DNA of 64,000 nucleotides from Pegoplata infirma. Its lineage: Eukaryota; Arthropoda; Insecta; Diptera; Anthomyiidae. Made by a program: the position numbers and the translations under genes. Position 1 is the first letter of the stretch. Every line of letters starts with the position of its first letter. The stretch spans positions 172,765,896 through 172,829,895 of the forward strand of contig OY992540.1 in the NCBI GenBank assembly GCA_963921195.1, read 5' to 3'. This document shows positions 44,228-53,469 of this stretch, in pieces. The notes under the pieces are model-generated. The model had not been told where the DNA came from, did not search any database, and saw nothing but the letters and a program-made list of their open reading frames with translations.

Positions 44228-45193
44228 CACAGTAAAAAGTTTTGGGTTAATTTTAATTCCTAGCTGGTGTGTATATATAACAATGCCAAAAATAATTTAA
44301 TTTATTCCATAAAAAGTTTACTTTTAAAGAGATAAAAAGAGAGTGAGAGAATGGATTTTGAATTTATTTTTGGGTGTTATAATAAAACCAAAATATGGAA
44401 ATAATTTTACACCTAAACAGGTGTTTATTTGAACAAGGCAGGACTTAAATTTCTCCAAAAATAAATAAAACAAATGTAAGGTTATGTTTTTTAATATTTT
44501 TGTGTATTGAATACAAATACAGACCAAATACATGAATAAAGTTAAAATCCAGAGGACTGTTGATTTGTCACCCAAACTCAGCACAACTCTGCATAAAATA
44601 AACTGCTACTGCTTCTATATTAAGAAATTATTCTTGGGGGTAGGCACCGTCGTGATCTAAAAATTCCATCTCTCTGCCTTCTGCTTCAAGATTCAGCTGG
44701 CCTAAAAGTAAAGTTAACCAAAATCAATTAAAATGATTGATAAACGTTTGTAGTCAATACTTACTTGATATTTTTATTTCGGTCGGAGTAAAATCTTCAC
44801 TTTCTGGATCACAAATTTTGATAATATAAAGATTTTACTTTTGTGTACATTGCTAACCTCTTTTCTCACTTTCATTGAATGAATAAGCATTTTTTGTTCA
44901 CTCAATATGACAGCTGTTTTCAATTCCTTGTTAAGTGTTTATCTTAAACTTGATGAAATACAATTTTTTGATGACGTTTGACGTTTATTTTTTATAAGTT
45001 TTTCAAGAGAGAAATTTAATTATTTTTTGGCATCAAAATAAAACTAAAAAAAATGACATAAAGATAATCAAATTTTTAATCCCTATGTGGTTTAGCATAT
45101 AACCCATTTCGGATTTAACTTTGAATTTAATTCCAAAGAAGTTTAAAATGTGGTCCGCTAGGTTTTAAATATAACCCAAAACTTTTTACTGTG
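44228..45193 (-). mobile_element. TIR element CACAGTAAAAAG, copy 2, with spliced ORF remnant
   Basis: CACAGTAAAAAGTTTTGGGT at 44228 is mirrored by ACCCAAAACTTTTTACTGTG ending at 45193, with TA on both sides. It is the reverse of copy 1. On the minus strand it carries ICDPESEDFTPTEIKIS, a CAA|GTAAGT donor, a TTACTTTTAG acceptor and QLNLEAEGREMEFL, then an internal deletion relative to copy 1 and PQE-stop. An E-box-like ACAGCTGTTTTCAATT lies ~95 bases before the exon, as in copy 1. Confidence 0.8.
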
Positions 45194-45581
45194 TATTCTC
45201 AAGAAAGAAATTTTACATGTGATTTCATTTATTTAACGATTTTTTTTATTTTACGAAAGATTTTCGTAAAAAAAATATTTCGTTTATTTTACGATATAAT
45301 TTCGAAAAACAAAAAATATTTCGTTTATTTTACGAAAATTTTCGTAAAATACGAAAATTTATTGCGTTAATTTTACGAAATTTTTTTGAAAAATACAAAA
45401 AAAAATCGTTTATTTCACGAAATTTTTTTGTAAAATACAAAAAAAATTTCGTTTATTTTACGAAAAAATTTCGTGCATTTCGTACATTGTACGCAAGAAT
45501 TTCGTGGTGCGAAACAACGAAATATTTCGTACAATGTACGAACGTTTTCGTACATATAAGGCAGGAATTTTTTTCGGTGTA

Positions 45582-46078
45582 CTGATCTCCTTAATATTTA
45601 TACCACCTATATCCGGCCGAAGATGGAATACAACTCCCATATATGGGCAGGGGCTTCAGAGTCTATTTTGAAGCTTCTGGACCGTGTTCAAAGGAGGGCG
45701 TCGAAGCTAATCAATGACAGTAGGGTATCCAACTCTATTGACTCTTTGGAGCATCGTCGGAATGTGGGTTGTGTAACACAGTTCTATCGATATTATCATG
45801 GTAAGTGTTCTGCTGAGATAAGCGAACTTATCCCCCGAGCACGGGTTTTTGTTCGGAATACTCGCTTGTCTAGTAGGGCTCATCCATTTGTTGTCGATTG
45901 CCCAGTGTACCGCACAACGCATTACAGAGAAAATTCATTTATAAGCCGAACTATCCGTATGTGGAATATACTTCCTGTAGAGGTCTTCCCTGTCAACTAC
46001 AATTTGGAAAAGTTCAAATCAAATATCCACAAACACTACTCCCTCTATCCTCCCTCCCATAACCTATTTTCCTAATTA
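45582..46078 (+). pseudogene. C-terminal part of the non-LTR ORF
   Basis: The continuation of the retrotransposon ORF after the insertion. It begins within TDLLNIYTTYIRPKMEYNSH, followed by IWAGASESILKLLDRVQRRA, and runs to SHNLFS-TAA at ~46073-46075. The Y-x-x-Y-I-R-P-x-M-E-Y-x-S-x-x-W pattern is the usual region just after the RT domain in jockey/CR1-like elements. This portion is intact from 45582 to the stop. Confidence 0.85.
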
Positions 46079-46204
46079 TCAACACAATGCACTGCATTTA
46101 TAGGGGACATCCCCTGAGTGTTGGTTAAATCAAAAAAAAAAAAAATAAAAAATTTGGTCAGAACGGACAAATTAAAGTTAATTTTAAGGTTTCACACTTA
46201 TTTT

Positions 46205-46380
46205 TTTTATACCCTCCACTCTAGTGATAGAGAGTATATATAAGTTTATAAGTTTTATATATAAGTTTAGTTTAAGTCCGTTTGTAACACCTTGAAATAT
46301 TGGCCTAGGACCCCATAAAGTATATACATTTACTCATGATCCTTGATCGATTTTAAGTCGATCTATGAAAGTACCCCATA
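46205..46380 (+). repeat. Dipteran ATACCCTCCAC repeat, truncated
   Basis: TATACCCTCCACTCTAGTGA at ~46208, then TATATATAAG, CCGTTTGTAACACCTTGAA, CCTAGGACCCCATAAAGTAT and GATCCTTGATCGATTTTAAG. The copy breaks off just before the XRCC1 splice donor at 46404. Confidence 0.6.
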
Positions 46381-46404
46381 AGGAACTAATTAAACCTTAC
46401 TTAC

Positions 46405-47420
46405 ATTAAATGCGTGCATGTGTTGTCCCAATCCCCTTTGTATTTAGCTCCTAATGCTAGAGCTTTATTTCTCAAATCGCCACGGTCAGGATTTTGTATA
46501 CCACTTATAACCAAAACAACACCCCTCAATAGTTGATTAAATGGTCTGTACTCGATTGTGTTGTTCTTTGTTTTTACCTTCTTGTTTGACCTTTCAGAAG
46601 GGGAATTTTGTCGTTTTTTCGAGCTACTTGGTACTTGAGTTTTATCTAGATTGGTCTTTTCTGATTCATTTTGCATTTTTTCTTTGCTTTCAACTGATTG
46701 CGAAGCGTTATGTGATTTAATTTTGTTATTATCTGTTTGTTTTTGTAACTCCAAACGTCTTCTCTCCTTATCGGCTTCAATTTGCTTGGTTAAACGTACT
46801 TTTTTAGCTTTACTGGTGTCATCGTTATCATCATTATTGTCATCATCATCACCGAATAATAAATTACAACGATTTCGATCCAGTATTTTTGTATCATTAT
46901 CTGGTAATCGAGATGTCGGTGCTTTCACAATTACATCACTTAAGCGACGCTGTCCTGTTGTTATTGGACTTTTAGAAGCCAATCTTATCGACGACGCCGC
47001 TGTCTGCTCACTTTCATTATCTTTTGATTTCTTCCATCGATTAAAAAGTGTGGAGGTGTTTCCACTTTCTGAATCCGTTGAGTCCGATCTAAACTTCAAT
47101 TTTACACTGCATGCAGATGTGGGCGTGGCTGGATTAGTGGACTCAGATGTTTTATTTAGAAATTGTTCTGGAACAAGGTTCAACTTGCTGGTATTTGTTG
47201 TTTTTTGTGGTTGATTTGGAGTCACATGAACTTTAATGAATGATAATCCATATTGAACATGTTTGTTAAATGGCTGAGTACAGACTATCTTTACAAATGA
47301 CCATTTATTGGCAGCTGCTGAGGGCACTAATGCTTCCTGGTTAAAACACCTAACACGATTTGCATTTGTTGAAGCTTTGCTCTCCGGCGGAGTCATAAAC
47401 GAACATGTAATAAGTATATC
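46405..47420 (-). CDS. XRCC1: XRCC1 exon: end of N-terminal domain, linker, first half of BRCT1
   Basis: A 1016-base exon after a CTATTTGTAG acceptor. It opens with CSFMTPPESKASTNANRVR and then NKWSFVKIVCTQPFNKHVQ and YGLSFIKVHV, the closing strands of the XRCC1 N-terminal beta-barrel that binds DNA polymerase beta and nicked DNA. A ~200-residue linker follows with a serine/acid patch (RSDSTDSESGNTS, like the phosphorylated sites that bind PNKP and aprataxin FHA domains), an Asp/Asn run (DDDDNNDDNDD) and a bipartite nuclear signal (KKRQ...NKKVKTK). BRCT1 begins at PFNQLLRGVVLVISG and is interrupted at THL by a GTAAGTAAGG donor. Earlier exons, about 75-85 residues, are not seen here. Confidence 0.93.
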
Positions 47421-47966
47421 CTACAAATAGAGACAAATTATGAAATATTTTTAAGGGCATCTCCAAATTGTACTTTTGAAATAAATTATCACAAGTCTAG
47501 TTGGCAGACGTCCGATTTTTTTTTAGAAATAAGGATGATTTAGGTGAGTCCAACATAGAAAACAAAATTGTCGGCGGCCCATGGTTTCCCCCCAATGTTC
47601 GGATATCGAATTTAATATATCTTCTCCAATAACGGTCCGATCAGATCAATATTGGTTTCATTCGAAAGCTTACTCAAATACATTTAATTTTACTTTTATT
47701 CATTGTGATTTATTAACCCATTAGAGGTATTCAGAGTCTTGTTGCCACCCCTGGCAATGTAGTAAAAGAGTACTTCTTTCAAAAAATACATGTATTTTGA
47801 AAAGTAATTTTGAAAAGTGCTCTTTTACCACCAGTGCCAGGGCTGGCAAGCAAGACTCTGAATACCACTATTCGTTTGCTTATTTTTGGTATGACCCAAA
47901 GACCATTTACTTTGTTTTGAGAAAAACGAAAAAGAAACTTCTCATCAACTTTATTAAAAATCTACA
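47421..47966. other. Upstream XRCC1 intron or spacer
   Basis: No XRCC1 N-terminal exon could be found on the minus strand here. A local inverted repeat, TTCAGAGTCTTGTTGCCACC...GGCAAGCAAGACTCTGAATACC with GTAAAAGAGTACTT/GTGCTCTTTTACC, spans ~47728-47870 and would make a ~140-base hairpin. Confidence 0.4.
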
Positions 47967-48147
47967 CACGCAAAAAAAAATCTGTGTCGGAGTGAGCAAA
48001 AATCTGGCATAATTTTACAAAAAAAATGCTAAAACTACAACCGACGAAGTTGTTTTCGTAATTCAGCCAAAACACTTATGTAAAAAATTTTGAAGAAAAT
48101 GCTAATGCTATTTAAGCAAAAACTTGGTAAAATATACCAAAAGAAAT
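47967..48147. mobile_element. End fragment of the CACGCAAAAAAAAA element
   Basis: CACGCAAAAAAAAATCTGTG at 47967, CGGAGTGAGCAAAAATCTGG, ACCGACGAAGTTGTTTTCG and CTTGGTAAAATATACCAAAA match the reverse of 60950-60770 in the 59583-60950 element nearly base for base. The other end is absent here. Confidence 0.75.
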
Positions 48148-49061
48148 ACGCACAGTGGAAGATGGACGCGCATCGTAACAAAATCAAAATTGTCATCCTA
48201 GGGGATAGAAAACCATTCATAAAATATTTATATGTCATTTACTTTGATCAGGGCGTCTCTCCAAAGTCCAAACATTTTCAAGTTTTTTAAAAAAATGAAA
48301 ATTTTTTGGAAACCTTTTTTAAATGATTGAATAAAACTATTTCTAAGTAAGCTAACATCCTGAAATTTTAACACAGCTTTGAAAATATATGTAACTAATT
48401 AAAACTGCCCTTATAAGCTAAAATTTTAAACCACGTTATTCGTCAATTGACTGCCAAATGTTGTCATTTTTTAAGAAATGTGTAAAAAAGACTCTTAATT
48501 ATAGACTGCATCTTTTGTGGAACCTTGTGGATACATACAAATTCAATATGGGGTGAAACTAGAGGTATTTATCTAAACGAGGAACTTTATTTCGTCTGCA
48601 GTAACTTGCAGTTAAATTCAGGATAAGGCTCCAAAGTAGGGTCCATAAAAAGAAAAAAAAAAAAAAAACTTATATACAGTGACGAGCAAAAGTGTAACAG
48701 GGTTCACATTGCTTAGATAATCTGCTCTATATTTTAAACTACACAAGATAAAGTATTGAAGTTTTTTGATAATTTTATTAGTTAATTGATCAGAATTTAT
48801 AAACATTATCGAAATATGCTGTAAATTTTTTTATAAAAAAAATATAGTAAAAATTCCATAAAAAGGCAAGTGTTACATTATTGCACTCATTATTTTTCTA
48901 CATAAATCTTTAGGACAACTTTTAAATTTCGCGCATATAGACCAGGATTTTGCAATTTTTTAATAAAACTTAATAAATAACATAAAAATAATTCATTTGT
49001 TCAAAAGAAATTTTGGCTAAACATTTTTTTAACTCAAAAGTCCGTCCTTTTAACGATTTTA
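48148..49061. other. Spacer with a mariner-like terminus
   Basis: At 48675 TA is followed by CAGTGACGAGCAAAAGTG, which looks like a Tc1/mariner inverted terminus. GTGTTACATTATTGCACTC near 48872 may be its decayed partner or a subterminal repeat. A short frame from ~48162 (MDAHRNKIKIVILGDRKPF) is open but unrecognised. Otherwise AT-rich. Confidence 0.35.
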
Positions 49062-49062
49062 G

Positions 49063-49264
49063 GAGAGCCACACGTATTACTCAAGCTTAGAATATACAGA
49101 AATTATTTTTTTGGAATGGCGTTTATATCCGGCGATAGTAGAGCCCATTTATAATCAAATTCATAAGTGGTTTGTTTATTTTGCAATTAATACAATTTTT
49201 TTATTGGGTACTCACTTTGGGTTTTTGGCGGAATTTCAAATATTTTTGCAGATATTCAACATTT
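49063..49264 (+). pseudogene. Hydrophobic ORF split by the LTR retrotransposon (left part)
   Basis: After a possible acceptor (ACGATTTTAG ending 49062) the frame is open through EWRLYPAIVEPIYNQIHKW and the membrane-like WFVYFAINTIFLLGTHFGFL to QIFLQIFNI, where the retrotransposon enters at 49265. If the element and one ATTT are subtracted, the frame runs on into 63865-63935 (LDEYEPILADDVFSIFG) to a TAA. The composition, with a ~20-residue hydrophobic helix after a short polar N-terminal part, is compatible with an exon of an insect membrane receptor such as a chemoreceptor, but I cannot confirm any family. Confidence 0.45.
49261..49264. other. Target-site duplication ATTT, left
   Basis: ATTT lies directly before the 5' LTR and again directly after the 3' LTR (63861-63864). 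A 4-base duplication fits Ty3/gypsy integrases. Confidence 0.75.
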
Positions 49265-52200
49265 TGTTGAGGGTGGGTGCAGGGAACTTTTGGGGATTTT
49301 CATTTGCCAAATTGGGAATAGGATGTAAACCAATAGTTTGGCATCACCGATCGTATTTTAATTAAATGGGAACAGTATAACAGTGATGATTAAATGAGAA
49401 TGGTAGAATAGTTATCGCAAAGGGGCAAAACGGCATGGCATACTTTAAGGGTGTTAATGAGTTTATCCCAAATTGCAATGTAGTTTTTATTTGTAGAACA
49501 GTTTTTTTTGTTATACCACCATGACTCAATTTATTTGGAGTGTTATAATTTTTGTTTTGATGATTTTTAGGTTTAATTTAGATTCTTATTGGTTTTACAA
49601 AAGGGGACCAATAAAATGATGAAATTCACCTGAAAATGGAATTAATTTAGAGGAAAAAAGTATGAAGACACTAACATTTTTTTTAGGGGAATCCGATCAC
49701 CTGTTGTTCAATTTGTGCCCAGGAATTCTTTTGTTGTTTTTGTTTTTTTTTTTTCTTTCGTAGTTTGCCTTATATGTGTTGCTTTTTTAACTGGTAAAAA
49801 ACTATAAAGTTTGATGTTTGCATGTTTTTGTTTTATTTTTTTTTGCATGCTTTTTGTATTTATTAATTGTATTATTTAAAATTTTTTAATTGTTTTGTAG
49901 TAAATGTATTTTTTTTATGTTAATGGCGGCTTGCTTTTAGAAGTTGTGCAAGCACTGGGAAAATGAATTATTTTTCTCATATGTTTTTTATCCATGCAGG
50001 GCTGTATAAAAGGGTAACCTAAAGTAGTTGCCACTGAAACAGTGTGGGAAAGAAAATTAGTAGGGTCGAAGAGAATTAATTTTCTCTTACCGATAATTTT
50101 GAAAGAAGGTTATTCGGGAAATGCACGAAAATTTTCAAGGCCAAAGAGCGTTGTGCATTGACCCTATGTATGTTTTATATTGTGTTTCAGTAAATTGTTT
50201 TTTTTTAAGTAGATTTTGTTGGTAGAATATTGCTGTTAAATTTTATGTATTTTATGTATTTAATTTTAAGTATTGGCGGCCAAAATTAAATTTTGTAAAA
50301 TGAATATTATAAAACCAGCATCAGAGCTAAACACAACCAGCAGCGCTTAAAACAAAGTTTTATTAAAAAGTGTAGAAAAAAGTTTAAAGTTTAAAAAAAA
50401 AAAAAAAAAAAGTTTAGCCAAGTGATAATAGAGGAACAAAGGAATTGCTTAGATTGCTTCAAATCTCGGAAGGACATCCATCTAAAGGAAAAGGGAAGAT
50501 TGATAGGAGGAGTTAGCCAAAATCTTGGAGATTTTCCAGTTCTTTGATAATTTAAAATCCGATTTTTATATGAAAACCCGTAAGTAAAATGATTTTTTTT
50601 TAGGAAAAGTGAAAAGTTTAGTGAACGTTTTCTAAAACAAAATGGTGTTATTAAATTTTTTAATAGTGTGGTCAGAATTACCAGTGAAGGAGGAAAATAA
50701 TAGGAAAAGTATCCAAAAATCTATCCATGTAAACGGACTCTTGGCCACAGGAAATAATTTTTCATATAGAAAAAGGTAACCGTCATTTTGTATTTTTTTT
50801 AAATTCTGTGTGGAAATAAAATAGTGGCATCCCCAATAAAATTAGACCTTTTCCAAACACCTCCGAAGGGTAATATAAATTACCAGTACAAAAAAGCTGC
50901 AACTCTGGTGTTATCCATATTTGGAAAAACTATAGAGATTCCATATATAACAGTTTTAACTCTCCCTTTGACCGTATAAAATATAGCCCAGTAACGAACC
51001 ATTTTGTTTGATGTAACTGTTATACATTTTGGTTATTTAGTACATCAAAGAAAAAAGGCAGAGTTTCTAAACATTTTTTTTTGGACCAACATATAAAAGA
51101 CAAAAAAGTATATTTTTTTTATGTTTTGTGATTACGATTTTCTTTTTTAGTGGCGAAGATTTAAATTCAAAGTAAATTTTACTATTTTATGTTTTTTTTT
51201 TTAGTGACATAATTTTTTTATTAGTTCTTTTTGACAATAGTTTTAAAATTTTTGTGAGGAGGATCTAACCAGTTTTTTTTATAAATTTACGCGAAAATAG
51301 GGCAACAATAATTGGAACCCCCAAAAAGTTACCATTTCTTCAAAGAGCTCTTTAGGAAATAGGAACAAAAAAAGCGATTTTTTTTATGTAGTGCAAAGGC
51401 TAAAGTATAGCCAAATATAAAAATAGTTCGGTCCTTCAAATTTGGTATTGTTTTTGTGTTAAGTGTTAGTTTTTAGGGCTAGAAATAAGTGTTTTTTTTA
51501 TTTAAGTAAAGTCTAAAGTTTAACCAAAATTTTATATAATCAGGAAAAACCTGAAAAGGGTAAAGATAATAGAGGGGAAACCTAGCCAAATTTTAATTCA
51601 GTTAAAATTTGCCATAGTTTTCTCTGTCTAAAAAGACAGAGGAAGCGAAAAATTTATTATTTTTTTTATTTGACATAGAAAATTACCGAAATTTTCCAAT
51701 ATAATTTGGGTTCGATAAATTTAATTTTTGTTGATACAAAGTTCAATTTTGCGAAGGAAAATCGCCCCAAAACCAGTGTTAAGCTGGCTTATGGAATAAC
51801 TTAAAATTTAGAGACAATTTTCAAAAAAAAAATTTTTAAGACTTATTTTTTTTAGTTTTTAATTTTTTTTATATACCATATTTTTTTTATTTATTTTTTT
51901 TATTACAAAATTTTTCCCGCCACTATTAGTATAAGTATTTTATGTTTGTGTAGTTTAGTTTTATAAATTTCTTTTAATAAATAATGTTCTGAAATTTTAA
52001 TTGAAAAATAATGTGTTGCTAATTTTGTGTTGTTAGGGATTTCAGGTACAGTGGTTCGATGTGGTTAAGTATGGTTTGATAAGATTTCAAAAAGGTGAGT
52101 TGTTGGTATGGATATGGGGTCATCTAGATGTCCAAATGATGACCATGGTTGGGTAGGGCGAGCGCTTGTGGGAAATTTCATCTGTCCCATGTTTATGTCT

Positions 52201-52405
52201 GTTATTTTTGTGGTTTCGTCGGTTATAGAGAATTTTGTTGTGTTGGTTATTGACTGTTAGGTATGAAATTTAAAATGTTAGGTAGGTTTTATTGTTAAAG
52301 CCTTTTTGGTGTTTGTGTTTGCGGGTTGGGAATTCCACGCCGAAGTTCGAGCTAGCTGAGGTGGCATCACAAGCAAACGGAAAAGAGGATTAAGGTTTTG
52401 CAACA
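49265..52405 (+). repeat. 5' LTR (3141 bp)
   Basis: Begins TGTTGAGGGTGGGTGCAGGG and ends GGTTTTGCAACA, with a five-base inverted terminus TGTTG...CAACA. It matches the 3' LTR throughout once that LTR's insertion is removed. A TATAAAAGGG-like box is at ~50006 (GCTGTATAAAAGGGTAACC) and could be the U3 promoter; AATAAA signals occur near 51978. Small open frames inside are not conserved genes. Confidence 0.9.
50003..50016 (+). promoter_or_regulatory. Candidate LTR TATA box
   Basis: TGTATAAAAGGG in the 5' LTR, repeated at about 61460 in the 3' LTR. It is the best TATA-like match in the LTR and would place transcription start near 50035, leaving a long R-U5. Unproven. Confidence 0.35.
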
Positions 52406-52410
52406 GTAAA

Positions 52411-52423
52411 TGGCGCCCAAACG
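52411..52423 (+). other. Primer-binding site (tRNA-Lys type)
   Basis: TGGCGCCCAAACG starts five bases after the 5' LTR. Its first eight bases are complementary to the 3' end of tRNA-Lys including CCA, as in several insect gypsy-type elements and retroviruses. Confidence 0.75.
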
Positions 52424-53469
52424 AAAGCAAGGAAAGATCCATCCAAGTAAATAGCCCAAATTGTCCCAAAGCGCATGGAGCCTTTGGACAACTATTCGCC
52501 AAATCACTAGCGTCTTAATCGATGGAATGATTAAATGCACTAGGAGGATTAGGGACTTCAAATTTCAGAATAATTTATATTTTTTTTAATTTTTGCAGTG
52601 AAATTTCATTATATCCTAACCGGAAATGAGAGTTAGTTTGTATAATGAAAATTTCTAGGAAAAGGGGAATATATCATTGTGTCCTAATCGTCAAATATAG
52701 AATTAGTTTGCATAATGATATTTTCAAAAATTTAAATTGATTATCTAGTCCTAAATCAACAAAAGAGTTTAGTTTGCTAGATAAGAATTTTTTTCGAGTT
52801 CATTTCAGGGGATTTGTTTATGACCTAACCAGAAAAGAGTTAGTTTGCATAAACAAGTCTAATAAATTTATAGTATAGGGAACCACAAAATATAGAAAAG
52901 GGAAAATGCGTAAAAATAAAATAGATACCAACAACCAACCGGAAATAAATCCACGGGTCGAGAACACCACTGTACATGGAATCCCGTATGTGTTATATTG
53001 AATTTAAACAGTCTTTGTTTTGTGTATTTTATGTTGTTTATTGTGAGTAATTTATGTTTATATTACATTTTTTTTACATACAAATTTTATATACATTTTT
53101 TAAATTTACATTGATACTGGGCACATATAGACCTGGTTTAAAAGTACTCAAATTGAGATAAAATAAACCAATTGAAGATAAAATTTACATAAATTAAAAA
53201 TTCATTTTCGGAGATTTTAGTGCAGATTTTCATAAAATAGAAAATTTATTTCAGATTTTTTATATTTGTTTTTTTTTTACCATTTTTAGAAAGTTTTTTT
53301 ATTGAGATTTTTAAATTCTAAAGTATATACATTTCTAACGTTTTTTTTTAAATAGAGATTTCAATTTAAATCTATCCAAATAGTTAGCGTTTTGACTTTC
53401 GAAATTGTGTTGATTTGATTGTTGTTTTTTTTTTTTTTTCGGCTTATATAAAAATCATCAGATTTCATC
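52424..53469 (+). other. Untranslated leader of the retrotransposon
   Basis: About 1.05 kb between the primer site and gag. It contains five or so spaced repeats of the type CCTAAYC...AGAGTTAGTTTGYATAAT (52615, 52681, 52747, 52830), which could be packaging or translational elements. No open frame of note. Confidence 0.6.

Larger units (their letters stand above)
43404..45579. mobile_element. TA-site TIR element with TTTCGTAAA repeats
   Basis: CACCGAAAAAAATCC at 43404 is mirrored by GGAATTTTTTTCGGTG ending at 45579, with TA at 43402-43403 and 45580-45581. The first and last ~350 bases are packed with TTTTCGTAAAAT, TTTACGAAAA and relatives on both strands, over 30 in all. The interior holds a dipteran repeat fragment (43850-44220) and the 44228-45193 element. 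No transposase frame. Confidence 0.8.
41203..46146 (+). mobile_element. 5'-truncated jockey/CR1-like non-LTR retrotransposon, split by insertion
   Basis: The element runs from inside its endonuclease domain (~41203) to an A-tail at 46133-46146, in the antisense direction of the host gene XRCC1. The 43404-45579 insertion divides it. Removing that insertion plus one TA restores the reading frame precisely (FTP then TDLLNIYTTY). The 3' UTR is short and includes GGGGACATCCCC. The first part of the ORF, including any ORF1, is absent, so this copy was dead on arrival and has since gathered frameshifts and a stop. Confidence 0.85.

Noticed and set aside
46651..47214. 187-codon plus-strand open frame rich in Leu/Ser
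   Set aside because: It is the antisense of the XRCC1 linker exon.
47421..49061. Missing N-terminal XRCC1 exons
   Set aside because: I read the minus strand for the expected N-terminal domain pattern and found none; they probably lie beyond the window or past the retrotransposon.
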